From contig NW_024756914.1 in NCBI RefSeq assembly GCF_018991925.1, positions 5,309,008 to 5,373,007 on the forward strand: a stretch of 64,000 bases of DNA. The letters are read 5' to 3'. Every line of letters starts with the position of its first letter. Within the stretch, counting starts at the first letter, position 1. Position numbers and translations under genes: made by a program. The notes under the pieces are model-generated. The model made no database searches. It worked only from the letters and a program-made list of their open reading frames with translations, and was not told the DNA's origin. Origin of the DNA: Homarus americanus (taxonomy: Eukaryota > Arthropoda > Malacostraca > Decapoda > Nephropidae). Below are positions 11,221 through 23,324 of the stretch, piece after piece.

Positions 11221-11250
<30 letters not shown>
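11221..11250. repeat. (GA)n microsatellite
   Basis: An AG dinucleotide tract. A second simple repeat, mainly (AC)n, follows at 11391-11430. Confidence 0.9.
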
Positions 11251-11252
<2 letters not shown>

Positions 11253-11555
11253 TGAAATGCAGCAAGAGTTAACCGTAGAGTTTAAAAAAAAAAGAAAGAC
11301 CAACTCCTCACAACAAAACATTGAAATAATCCAATATGTACCACGAACACACAACCTGACACTACCAATAGCATTAAAAACTCAAGTGAAACACACACAC
11401 ACACACTCACACACACACACACACACACACGACTTAACACTTCCTACAAGATCACAAACCAAACATTACACTGAGGAACAGACGTACAGTATAACCACAA
11501 GTCACTCAAAAAAATAAAATATCTATACAAAATTGTGTTGAAAAATATGAACAAC

Positions 11556-11701
11556 GGACGAAGGATTTTGGAAACCATACCGAGACAACAGGAGTCGCAG
11601 TGTTCATTCTGACATCCCTCCCTCCAGAAAGTATCTGCAAGGTGGGGTCAGATGGATGTCAAAATGAACACTGCGACTCCTGTTGGTTGCCAAATCCGTC
11701 C
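11556..11701. repeat. Foldback (inverted repeat) of about 146 bp
   Basis: The left arm (11556-11617) and right arm (11654-11701) are reverse complements over about 48 bp with few mismatches. The core CAACAGGAGTCGCAGTGTTC occurs at 11586-11605 and its complement at about 11666-11685, and outer blocks GGACG and CGTCC also pair. The loop is about 36 bp. This could be a MITE remnant or a hairpin formed by inverted duplication. Confidence 0.85.
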
Positions 11702-11984
11702 GCAACATATTTTCAGATACGCTTTGAAGTGTACAGCACAAGAAACTGTCAAAAGAAGTAGTATCGTGTGTCCTGTTGGTAGGCCACATATCCAGTTTAG
11801 CTCAGTGCGAATACTGTATACACTGTACACTAAACCTGCTTATAATTATCCCTCGGTACACAAAGAGCGGCCTTAACACAAGCACCCACTGACCCCCCCC
11901 CCCAACTGTAAACATAAGTACAGTATCCCTTTACAGCTGGGTGAACTGGGGGTTCCAGGTGTAGACTAGTGATACTTAAGTCAA
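11702..11984. other. Unique non-coding DNA
   Basis: Nothing is recognised beyond a C homopolymer near 11894. Confidence 0.45.
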
Positions 11985-12030
11985 GAAGCGAGCGCTGTAA
12001 CCACTCGGCTCGGCCACCACACCCCAGGGA
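11985..12030 (-). mobile_element. tRNA-like SINE head fragment
   Basis: On the minus strand the sequence GTGGCCGAGCCGAGTGGTTA followed by CAGCGCTCGCTTCTTGA resembles the 5' half of a Ser/Leu-type tRNA, including the A-box. No good B-box or closing acceptor stem follows, so it is more likely a SINE head than a functional tRNA gene. Confidence 0.4.
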
Positions 12031-12420
12031 TGCTGTAAGTGGCTGTTATTAATTGTTGCACTATGGATGCCCTGAGGGAACGCTGTATTGTAGGTAGGGG
12101 TTATCCTGGCCGGCCATAGGAGACGGTGAGAGGTGAGGTAGAGGGAGGGTGGAGAGGTAAGAGGTGAGGAAGAGGATGAGGGGTGAGGGGCTGGGCAGAG
12201 GTGAAGAAGGGGATGAGGAGAGGAGGGAAGAACACACACACACACACACACACACAAAGCGACAGTGTATTACCAGGTCATGCTAGGCTGTTGTCATCAA
12301 TGATCCCTCGTTCAACACCTGGTCTTTGTCTGTGTGTCTGGCAGTGATGTTATTCTTGTTGTTGTTGTTGTTGTTGATGAGAGCAGATGGCGGCAGGGAA
12401 GCTCTCACCTGTGTTGTTTA
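12031..12420. other. Non-coding DNA with GAGG-rich tract and (AC)n
   Basis: A GAGG-rich purine stretch at 12120-12228 is followed by (AC)n at 12232-12256 and a (TTG)n run near 12357-12377. No gene is recognised. Confidence 0.5.

Positions 12421-13435
<1,015 letters not shown>

Positions 13436-13471
<36 letters not shown>
13436..13471. repeat. (GT)n(GA)n compound microsatellite
   Basis: A GT run passes directly into a GA run. Confidence 0.9.
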
Positions 13472-13984
13472 ACTGCCTTAACAGGATTTAGGGGCGATAG
13501 TGGGAGGACAATGTATTACAAAAGCAACACTGTCCCCCCCCCCCCTTGTTGACGTGTGAGGTCTCCCACAGGTGAGGAAAATATTGGTCTTGAAAAATTA
13601 AACATACGGAACAGTCCGATCACCACCACAACCAGCTAAGGTAATTTTCTGAGTCACTGATACTGATTAGCCTCGTATGGTCAACAGATTCACGGGCGAG
13701 AAAGAGTTTATTGTTTCCATTGTAAATCACCTGAGGTTATTGATTTGTGATTACCTGAACTTACTGTGGAAATGTTTACATTCACACACACACACACACA
13801 CACACACTGGAGAAAAAAACCCTCACACGTCTTGTCATTGAATTAGCATTTGCCTAATTTATTGCAGAGGTGTGAGTTACGATATTACGGACAGTTTAAT
13901 TAACCATTTGGTCCCGAGATAAAGTTCACAGTAGGTCATTCAACTTACATTAGGTAATCTACAGCTGCCGTGTGCATGGTGGTG
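13472..13984. other. Unique non-coding DNA with one (AC)n
   Basis: (AC)n at about 13783-13806. No gene is recognised. Confidence 0.5.
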
Positions 13985-14040
13985 TACAGGTGTGTGTGTG
14001 TGTGGTGGTGTACAGGAGTGTGTGGGATGTTGGTGTACAG

Positions 14041-14071
<31 letters not shown>

Positions 14072-14095
14072 TGTGTGTGTGGTGTAGAGGTGGGT

Positions 14096-14131
<36 letters not shown>
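13985..14131. repeat. Compound (GT)n / (CT)n repeat
   Basis: Three blocks of GTGTGT separated by GGTGTACAGG-like spacers are followed by (CT)n at about 14099-14130. Confidence 0.9.
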
Positions 14132-14289
14132 ACTTAAATATTCATGATACAAAAATTAGGTCTGACAATATTCAATTGTCAGCTCTTATGCGATTAGTCC
14201 GGCTGTAATCGCTGTTATCCGGCTGTATATCGCTGTAACTTCGGCTTTAATGCAGAAATCCGGCCTTTTATTACCCCCCAAAATAGTAA

Positions 14290-14530
14290 TAATCATATTT
14301 TGTTTGGTAAGTTTGTTTACGTAAGCATTTTGTCTATTGTTTACTTGCGTGTATTTTGTTTACATAGGCCTATAGGCAAGTTGATTTATGTAGGGCTATG
14401 TCTTTAGTTTACAAAGGCCTATAGGCAACTTCGTTTACGTAAGCATTTTGTCTATTGAAAATTTTTTTACGCTGCCCATTGTGTTTTGTTTACGTAGGCC
14501 TATTGGCAAGGTTGTTTATACACGCCTATG
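14290..14530 (+). repeat. Degenerate direct repeat rich in GTTTACGTAGGCCTAT
   Basis: Four or five diverged units contain GTTTAC, GTAAGCATTTTGTCTATTG and AGGCCTATAGGCAA, including two GTAAGCATTTTGTCTATTG copies about 120 bp apart. Upstream (14205-14265) CGGCTGTAAT/CGCTGTTAT motifs form a second small degenerate repeat. Confidence 0.65.
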
Positions 14531-15261
14531 ACGCGCTAAGACAAATATTGAACAATTTATCTATTCTCTAACTTAATATATATTGGGTTATGATTATAAT
14601 TAATGAGTCTTATTGGTAAGTTGTCATTCATATGTGACAATCGGTCCCTCGTGAAGGCATCATATGGAACAACAAAATCATTCCATTTAGTTCCTTAGTA
14701 TTGAACAAATGCTGAGTAACGTTATAAACATCCATCATTAACACTATACTAATGTTTTATAATGTTTAACAGATTTTTAGTAACTGCAAACATCTTTTTT
14801 TCATAATATAACCAAATTTTGAGGAAATAAACTGGTACCTTGCTGTCATACACAACAGGTATGCACTGTATTATGTACCCTGAGAGAATAACAAGTATCT
14901 GATTCGTTAATTCGCCAGAGGAGAAAATAATTATAAATATTCTCCCATGAATATAATAATCACATATAATCCTAAATTCAACAACTAATTATTCATATAC
15001 GCTGTCCGATGATAATTTATTTATACGACAGGCAGAGCGAGCCACCTCCAGCAGCCAGACACACACTAATTATTATACCAATAATTCCTGCAATAAACAT
15101 AACCTAACCTAGTGGAGATTATAGTCTCTATGATCCTCTATAATCACTAATATTCTTGAAAATCATTATGTTGTCATCTATAACAAGGTGTGTTTCATCA
15201 GCCAACCCAACATGTCTTTAGCAAGTGCATAACCTGTTGTCTGTGTGGTGATATGGGTACC
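14531..15261. other. AT-rich unique DNA, no gene seen
   Basis: No convincing exon or repeat family was found. Confidence 0.5.
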
Positions 15262-15412
15262 AGAGTAGGAGTAGGAGTGTTGAGTTTGAGTGTTGAGTTT
15301 GAGTGTTGAGTTTGAGTGTTGAGTTTGAGTGTTGAGTTTGAGTGTTGAGTTTGAGTGTTGAGTTTGAGTGTTGAGTTTGAGTGCTAAGTTTGAGTGCTAA
15401 GTTTGAGTGTTA
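15262..15412 (+). repeat. Minisatellite, 13-bp unit
   Basis: About eleven copies of TGTTGAGTTTGAG. The last units change to TGCTAAGTTTGAG, a directional variant spread at the 3' edge. Confidence 0.92.
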
Positions 15413-15769
15413 AAGCTAATAGCTAAGTTTGATTACCTAACTTCATTGAAAAACAAGTCGTATAAGCTAGACTAATAAAATTATTTAAATTATACCCCTC
15501 ATTCAAACATATCACAATTATACACCTTGAGACTAAAACCATATAATTACCTGAGTTATTAACCACAGGTAATTGACTACATTTACCTATATCATGTCTT
15601 AAGGTTTTCCTCCGTATTGTGGATAAAATTAATTAAGGGTTGTATAAATGTAATTATGGTTCAAGTGTCTGGCGATGAGCAGCCTGTATTCTCTTAATTC
15701 ATGAACCGGAATTACCGAGGACGGATATATAAATTAATGCTAGATTTGGGTAATGCAATGTATGAAATA
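15413..15769. other. AT-rich unique DNA
   Basis: No gene or repeat is recognised. Confidence 0.45.
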
Positions 15770-15868
15770 ACAACAATAATAATAATAATAACCATACTAC
15801 TGCTACGAATAATAATAATAATAACAATAATAACAACAGAAACAATAATAACAATAATAATAATAAAA
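15770..15868. repeat. Imperfect (AAT)n/(AAC)n
   Basis: An AT-rich trinucleotide tract with interruptions. Confidence 0.8.
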
Positions 15869-16156
15869 CATGGCAGCCAACATATGGTAACACTGGGGAG
15901 TAGGTCACTTAACAAAAGCTTTCGGTACAGAGACGAAAACCTGAGTGAACGCACAAGTTAACTACAAATCTGGTTGTGTCCTCAGTGGGTATAACGGAGT
16001 CGGTCCTGTAAACTGTCTCGTGAGTTGATAAGGACGCTGACTAGATCCTTCCCACGGTACAGGAGGGTTCACAGACTGTATGTAGTAGGTACCGAGAATA
16101 GTTCTGGTCACTCCCTCCCTCACCTGTGGTCCTGTTGGGTCTATCCAGCTCACACA

Positions 16157-17285
16157 GGGCGTTGGGGAGTGTTCTTGTTTCTCACCTGGTGTAGCTGGGA
16201 GTCTTCATTTCTCACCTGGTGTAGCTGGGAGTCTTCATTTCTCACCTGGTGTAGCTGGGAGTCTTCATTTCTCACCGTGTAGCTGGGAGTCTTCATTTCT
16301 CACCTGGTGGAGCTGGGCTTCATTTCTCACCTGGTGAGCTGGAGTTTCATTTCTCACCTGTGGAGCTGGGAGTCTTCATTTCTCACCTGGTGGAGCTGGG
16401 AGTCTTCATTTCTCACCTGGTGAGCTGGGAGTCTCATTTCTCACCTGTGGAGCTGGGAGTCTTCATTTCTCACCTGGTGTAGCTGGGAGTCTTCATTTCG
16501 CACCTGGGAGTCTCATTTCTCACCTGGTGTAGCTGGGAGTCTTCATTTCTCACCTGGTGGAGCTGGGAGTCTTCATTTCTCACCGTGGAGCTGGGAGTCT
16601 TCATTTATCACCTGGTGTAGCTGGGAGTCTTCATTTCTCACCTGGTGGAGCTGGGAGTCTTCATTTCTCACCTGGTGGAGCTCTGGAGTCTTCACACCTG
16701 GAGCTGAGCCCTCTCACCTGGTGGAGCTGGGAGCTTCATTTCTCACCTGGTGAGCTGGGAGTCTTCATTTCTCACCTGGTGTAGCTGGGAGTCTTCATTT
16801 CTCACCTGGTGGAGCTGGGAGTCTTCATTTCTCACCTGGTGGAGCTGGGAGTCTTCATTTCTCACCTGGTGGAGCTGGGAGTCTTCATTTCTCACCTGGT
16901 GGAGCTGGGAGTCTTCATTTCTCACCGTGGAGCTGGGAGTCTCCATTTCTCACCTGGTGTAGCTGGGAGTCTTCATTTCTCACCGTGGAGCTGGGAGTCT
17001 TCATTTCTCACCCTGGAGCTGGGAGCTTCCATTCTCACCTGGTGGAGCTGGGAGTTCTCTTTCTCACCTGGTGTAGCTGGGAGTCTTCATTTCTCACCTG
17101 GTGGAGCTGGGAGTCTTCATTTCTCACCTGGTGTAGCTGGGAGTCTTCATTTCTCACCTGGTGGAGCTGGGAGTCTTCATTTCTCACCTGGTGGAGCTGG
17201 GAGTCTTCATTTTTCACCTGGTGTAGCTGGGAGTCTTCATTTCTCACCTGGCGGAGCTGGGAGTCTTCATTTCTCACCTGGTATT
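16157..17285 (-). repeat. Minisatellite, 30-bp unit, about 1.1 kb
   Basis: About forty units contain GCTGGGAGTCTTCATTTCT followed by CACCTGGTG(G/T)A. Read on the minus strand each full unit carries CACCAGGTGAGAAATG, which holds a CAGGTGAGA splice-donor-like motif. The 30-bp period is a multiple of three, so several frames remain open for up to 222 codons; these are artefacts. Confidence 0.95.
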
Positions 17286-17799
17286 GGTCGGGAGTATGCG
17301 GCTGGGGTCTGGCTGGGGTCTGGCTGGGGTCTGGCTGGCAAGGTCTGCATCGGTCACCTCTCAACACTTGTGTCCTTACTTTTCGTGTTGTCACTTCTGT
17401 ATTATCAGCTGAGGGTTGGTGGTCACTCTCTGCACTGTATCGTTGGTGGGAGGGCGTGTTGTTGTGTGCAAATATAATATAATTGATATATTCAGGCGGC
17501 ACGAGGAGATGATATTGAAATTATTGTGACGATTTGCCAGAGTTATTATGAATTCTAACTGTAGTCCGCCTCTCTCTCTCTCTCTCATCAATTTCCCCTC
17601 CTAACCTTACCCCCTCCATCCCCCCAGCCATCCACCCTCTGCCATCCCCTCTCTCCACACACCAACCTACCCACCCTCCCTCCCTCCTTCCTTCCACCTA
17701 CCTTTCTACCTTTATAAATCCCTCCTCCCCTTCCACCCACACACCTTTCACCCTTATCCACTCCACTCCTTCCTCCCACCCCACTCTCCATCCCCTCAC
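17286..17799. other. Non-coding DNA with short repeats
   Basis: Three GGTCTGGCTGG units lie at about 17300-17337 and a (CT)n tract near 17570. A pyrimidine-rich stretch spans 17586-17790. No gene is seen. Confidence 0.5.
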
Positions 17800-17920
17800 T
17801 GGCACCCAAATACAATCACCTGCCCACTCCCTCACTGACACCCAAATACAATCACCTGCCCACTCCCCCCACCCATCCCACTCCCTCACTGACACCCAAA
17901 TACAATCACCTGCCCACACA
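17800..17920 (+). repeat. Short tandem repeat, three units
   Basis: The segment ACACCCAAATACAATCACCT recurs at about 17840 and 17892, with a slightly altered copy at about 17802, with spacing of about 38-52 bp. Confidence 0.8.
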
Positions 17921-18689
17921 CCTCTCCGAATCGCAACAGAGCCGCCATTGGTGCTAATCCTGCAACTGTTCTGCAATGTTAGCGGGTTAAACAAACATTC
18001 ACTCACCAGATCGGGTTATACTCTCTCTCTCTCTCTCTCGGAAGTAAATAGACGCCTTTAATCGTATTTAGAGATATGTTGAATCTTTAAATATAAATAA
18101 TAGGAACACACACACTGTTGGAATATAAACTTGCCACACTACTCGTCACTCATTACATCGCCTTGTTACCATAGTCCCTTAAGTTCATTATTTTCCAAGG
18201 TGATTGGGTTTCAGCCGTGGGTAGTTAGGGTGGGAGGGAGGGAGGAAGGCGAAGGAGGGTGTATAGGTGAAAGCTGGTAGGTAGTAGGCAGCTACCAAAC
18301 AGGGAGGTACTACCGCCTGGGATGATATTAGAAGCATAATGTATTGTCTAATGGTAGACCCTGCTGCCATATGGCATCACGAAAATTGTGACCAAGTCCC
18401 AGGTTGCTGATCTGACTTTCTGCCTCATTTACACACAATTGCTGGGTTTCAACTGTCTCTCTTACTTTGACAACACAACATACTGTACAATATCGTTTCT
18501 CACTAATGATATATTTTTTTTTTAACTTTTGTATTTATTTATGGGTATTGTCATTATTATTATTTTATTTGTTATTAAAAAAATAAAAAATATTGTTATC
18601 ATTATTATAATTATTATTATTACCATATTTTCGCCCCCCAGGCCCCGATGTGGGTCAGTGACCTGTGCCCGGGTGGGCACTGTTAAAAA
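17921..18689. other. Unique AT-rich DNA, no gene seen
   Basis: This holds a (CT)n at about 18022-18038 and AT-rich sequence at 18508-18625. No gene is recognised. Confidence 0.5.
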
Positions 18690-18702
18690 AAAACAATAAT
18701 AA

Positions 18703-18761
<59 letters not shown>

Positions 18762-18768
18762 GTAATAA

Positions 18769-18827
<59 letters not shown>

Positions 18828-18839
18828 GTAATAATAATA
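18690..18839 (-). repeat. (AAT)n tract forming the SINE tail
   Basis: A 150-bp AAT tract lies exactly where the 3' tail of the minus-strand SINE copy 3 should be. It is either an expanded retrotransposition tail or a microsatellite grown from it. Confidence 0.85.
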
Positions 18840-19196
18840 ATGGTTGCCCCTCGTGTAATGAGGATGGCCGGCCCAAGGGCCACCTAGGCGTGAATTTGTT
18901 TAAGGTGTAGAAGCTGTCGCCTACACAACAACCACACCCTGAGTTAACGAGCTGCATGACCCAGTGTCAAGGAATAGTTCGAGAAGACCGGACAACTCGC
19001 CAACTGCACTGGCTAACCATTACCCCGGAACACGATCCACAAATCGATTAACATCCAGGTTCCCAATTACTGCTGGATAGACAGAGGCAAATGGCGTAAA
19101 GAAACTTGCCCATAATTTCACCCTGCCCGAGGATCGAACCCAGGTCCGCTCGCTTGCGAAGAGAGCATGCTGACCACACTCACACGGCCGGCAGAT
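18840..19196 (-). mobile_element. tRNA-headed SINE, copy 3 (longest)
   Basis: On the minus strand the element begins near 19196 with a diverged tRNA-like head containing TTCGATCCTCGGGCAGGG, continues through TCTATCCAGCAGTAATTGGG and the conserved body, and ends at about 18840 against the (AAT)n tail. It carries a 40-bp segment around 19020-19060 that is absent from copy 2 and present in the copy at 29.2 kb, so two subfamilies coexist. The A-box is damaged, so this copy is probably inactive. Confidence 0.88.
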
Positions 19197-20159
<963 letters not shown>

Positions 20160-20640
20160 ACATCCCCGCCTCCTCCTCCAACCGACCTTTTTATCCGACC
20201 TCTTACCCTCACCCGATCTCTGGCTCGCACCGCCATTTCCCCGATTCTTTGCTGTTGCCGACCTCCTCCCGACTCCAAACCGACTCATAATTGTCCCCGA
20301 CTTCTCTCCGCCTGGGTCCCGACCTTCTTCCTCAATAACTCTCCTCCTCCCCTTCCTCCCGACTTGACTCCTCTCTGCTTTTCCCCGACCTTAACCAATA
20401 TCCGACCTTATCCGAACTTCCGACCTTCTCCGACCCCTATCTGAACTTACCCGACATTTTCCAACCTACATCCGAACTTCCAGACTTTCACCGACCGCTA
20501 TCTGAACTCGCCATGATCATGCCCGACTTATCCCATCCCTAAGACGATCCTTCCCCGACCTCTGCTCCACAGTTTTTCAATCTCTCACCGACCTCATCAT
20601 CCTATCCTTCCTCCTCCTTCTACGACCCCCCCCTCTTCTT
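20160..20640 (+). repeat. Highly degenerate TCCGACCTT-type repeat
   Basis: CCGACCT, CCGAACTT and CCGACTT motifs recur at irregular 10-30 bp intervals for nearly 500 bp. It looks like an old minisatellite that has decayed. Confidence 0.6.
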
Positions 20641-20719
20641 CCTCCTACGACTCCCTCTCTTCTTCCCCCTCCTGCTCCTCTAACGAGCCAACAAACCGGA
20701 ACAAATAAGCTAACACCTC

Positions 20720-20910
20720 CACCACTACACCTAGTTGTGGTGGTGTTAATAGCAGTGGTGGTGGTGGTGGTAATAGTCGTGGCATGGCTGCTGCTGTTGT
20801 ACTACCAGCACCGTCAGCTTCACCTGTGGCAGCTGTGCAGTATGTTTAATGTGCTCTGGTGGGTCGACTGTTCCAATCTGATCAACGAATTAGGGGAAGA
20901 GCCTGACTAC
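20720..20910. other. Short unique stretch with (GGT)n
   Basis: GTGGTGGTGGTGG lies near 20753-20770. The 70-residue frame at 20737-20949 has a hydrophobic N-terminal half but no recognisable domain. I do not call it a gene. Confidence 0.4.
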
Positions 20911-20914
20911 AGAC

Positions 20915-21530
20915 CTTCCCACCCCCTTACCCACACTCTTCCACATTAACCCACACCGCCCCACACCAACCAACACTCTCCCACACCAATCCACACCGCC
21001 CGACATCAATCCACACCGCCCCGCACTCTCCTACACCGCCTCATATCAACCCACATCCTCCCACACCGCCCCTCTCTCTCCCACAGCACCCCACACCGCC
21101 CCACTCTCTCCCACACCGTCCCGCACCCTCCACACCAACTCCTCTCTCCCCACCGCCCCTCTCTCTCCCCCACTTCCCCCCTTACTCCTCTCCCCCTGCG
21201 TCCCGCATCCTCCCCACCAACTCCTCTCTCCCCATCGTCCACTCTCTCCCACGCCCTCTCTCTCTCAGCACCCACCGCCCCTCTCTTTCCCCACCGCCCT
21301 CTCTTCCCATCGTCCACACTCTCTCCCACACCAACCCACTCTCTCCCACAGCGCCCCACCCGTCATCCTCCCCCAGCCACTCCTCCCAGCACTTACACTC
21401 TCACCGTCCCGCATCCTCCCACACCAACTCACTCTCTCCCACACCATCCCACAGTCTCCCACTTCAACCCATACTAACCCACATCCTCCCACACCGCCAC
21501 ACACCAACCCACACACTCCCACACCCGATA
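20915..21530 (+). repeat. C-rich degenerate repeat (CCCACACCG / CTCTCCCACAC)
   Basis: Blocks of CCCACACCGCCCC, CTCTCTCCCACA and ACCAACCCACA alternate without a strict period. Open frames on both strands are composition-driven. Confidence 0.8.
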
Positions 21531-22222
21531 AATATTACATAATACCAATTAGATCAAGTTTCAAAAGACCACTACAGTTGTATTTGACTAATAAACATCA
21601 ACCAGGACTGTATTATACTGTAATATGAAATGTGTATTACCACTAGCCTTATTAAATCTAAATTCCATACAATTATAACGCTGTATGAGTGGTAATGCTT
21701 ATGTGTCACGTTTATAATTTGGTATGTATGTATGTATACGTATTATAGGCAAACCAATAAAAAACATCCTCTAATAATCATACATACAGGTATTATTGTG
21801 TATTCATGTTTCTCTACTACAGCACGCAAAGACGTATGGGTGTTATACTCTTAACATGTATAAAAATGTATACGTTTGCGTCTGTATACTTATAAGAAGC
21901 AAGACTGAATATAATGTATGAGAAGAGAGTCTTAACATTGTGCTGAGATCTGGTGTGAGGGAGGAGTGAGACCAGGAGACGTTTAGGTTAGGCCAGGTCT
22001 GTTGTGAGGAAGACCTGAAGATGTCTTGTATGGGAGTCTAGCCTCAAAACCCTTACTGTTTTTTTTTTTTTTTGGTCTGTGTGGAAAAAATGGAACGCAG
22101 TTTTTGGTTATATAAACATTAAGGGAGAACGATTATCCACCTCGAAGGTAATGCCTATCTATCTATCATCAATCCAACCATCAATCAGTCTATCTATCTA
22201 TCCATCGTCCTCCTTATTGCAG
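21531..22222. other. Intron upstream of the first visible Beat exon
   Basis: AT-rich sequence with a (GTAT)n run near 21722 and a (CTAT)n run near 22157 and 22190. The last bases, TCCTCCTTATTGCAG, are a good polypyrimidine tract and 3' splice site for the exon at 22223. Confidence 0.6.
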
Positions 22223-22431
22223 TGGTGTGCGAGGGACTGCGGCTGCGGGAGTCGGTGATCCCGCCCTACAAGCTGCGGGGGGACACGGTGGAGCTGCGGT
22301 GTGACTACGAGGCGGGCAACTCCTCCATCTACTCCGTCAAGTGGTTCAAGGACGACGAGGAGTTCTTCAGATACGTCCCCCGAGACTCCCCGCCCTACCA
22401 CATCTTCCCCCGCGTCGGTGTGACTGTTGAC
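22223..22431 (+). CDS. beat-like: Beat-family protein, exon encoding first half of Ig domain 1
   Basis: The exon encodes the start of the mature protein and the N-terminal half of the first immunoglobulin domain. It includes VCEGLRLRESVIPPYKLRGD, the B-strand cysteine in VELRCDY, the YSVKWFKDDEEFFRY block with the core Trp, and PPYHIFPRVGVTVD. The order SVKW, E-F-(F/Y)-R-(F/Y)-x-P, then (I/V)FPxxG(V/I)xV(D/E) is the signature of Beaten-path proteins, secreted or membrane-tethered axon-guidance molecules that bind Sidestep-family receptors in insects. It is flanked by TTATTGCAG and by GAC/GTGAGT; it enters in phase 1 and leaves in phase 0, matching the exon at 37477. GC content is well above the flanking intron. 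The signal-peptide exon must lie 5' of this one and was not found, so the start codon is unknown. Which Beat paralogue this is cannot be decided here. Confidence 0.88.
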
Positions 22432-22457
22432 GTGAGTACTGGATGGGTGGGTGGGTG

Positions 22458-22625
22458 GAACTAACCTAACTTAACCTGACCTGATGTGACTTGACCTAAC
22501 CTGAGCCTGATGTGACTTGACCTAACCTGACCTGATGTGACTTGACCTAACCTGACCTGATCTGACTTGACCTGACCTAACCTGATCTGATCTGACTTGA
22601 CCTAACCTGACTTTAACTAACCTAA
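22458..22625 (+). repeat. AACCT/GACCT pentanucleotide-derived repeat
   Basis: Units such as TGACCTGATGTGACTTGACC alternate with CTAACC. They lie between the exon and a partial copy of its 3' end, and may have grown with that duplication. Confidence 0.85.
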
Positions 22626-22684
22626 CCCGCCCTACCACACCTTCCCCGCGTCGGTGTGACTGTTGACCTGAGCACTGGATGGAT
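22626..22684 (+). pseudogene. Partial duplicate of the 3' end of the Beat Ig1 exon
   Basis: About 58 bp repeat 22389-22448: CCGCCCTACCACA, CGCGTCGGTGTGACTGTTGA and ACTGGATGG all recur in order. The splice donor GTGAGT of the original is CTGAGC here, one C is missing from the CCCCCGCG run, and no acceptor precedes it. It is a dead exon-intron junction fragment about 237 bp downstream of the source. Confidence 0.9.
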
Positions 22685-22712
22685 CGACGGATGGATGGGC
22701 AAGTTAGATTAA

Positions 22713-22717
<5 letters not shown>

Positions 22718-22759
<42 letters not shown>
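22718..22759. repeat. (GA)n microsatellite
   Basis: A pure GA tract of about 40 bp. Confidence 0.95.
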
Positions 22760-22760
<1 letters not shown>

Positions 22761-23324
22761 CAACACAGGCTATACTATCAACAGATTATATCATAGCGGA
22801 AGTGTCGTACCACCATTCCACAACATCAACACCAGGTAAGAAGATCAGAAATGCTAATTACAGGTAAACCTACAGGTATATACTCGTATAAAAAGCACAG
22901 GTACAGTAATTCCCAAGTAAAGGACAAATACCATCAACACTATACTCCGTAATCCGTGTATGAATACATTAAATTTATACCTTAACATAACCTTATTTGT
23001 ATTGGATGTATGAATTTAGTTGTATAACATTAATAAACTAATACATTATACGGATCAACTAAAGAATCTCCACCCTATCTTAACGCTAACCTAATATAAT
23101 CCTAACCTAACATAACGCTAACCTAACATATCGCTAAACTAACCTAACCTAGCTTAACCTCGCCCCACCCCCCACAAATAAGTGTCAGGGTGGTTAATCT
23201 TCAGGTGATATAAGCTGGGGTGGTTGTTCTTCAGGTGATCCCAATATACAATAGCGATAAAAGTTATTTTTTTTATCTAAGGTCAAAAATTGTTATAATA
23301 ATGTGTGTGTGGACCAAATAAATG
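22760..23324. other. Beat intron, AT-rich, with AACCT cluster
   Basis: CTAACCTAA motifs cluster at 23085-23165, and a GTGGTT(A/G)(A/T)TCTTCAGGTGAT pair lies at about 23190-23238. No exon is recognised. Confidence 0.5.

Noticed and set aside
16809..17502. Long frames reading SWESSFLTWW, AGSLHFSPGG or VRNEDSQLHQ
   Set aside because: 30-bp minisatellite translations in three frames; all equally open.
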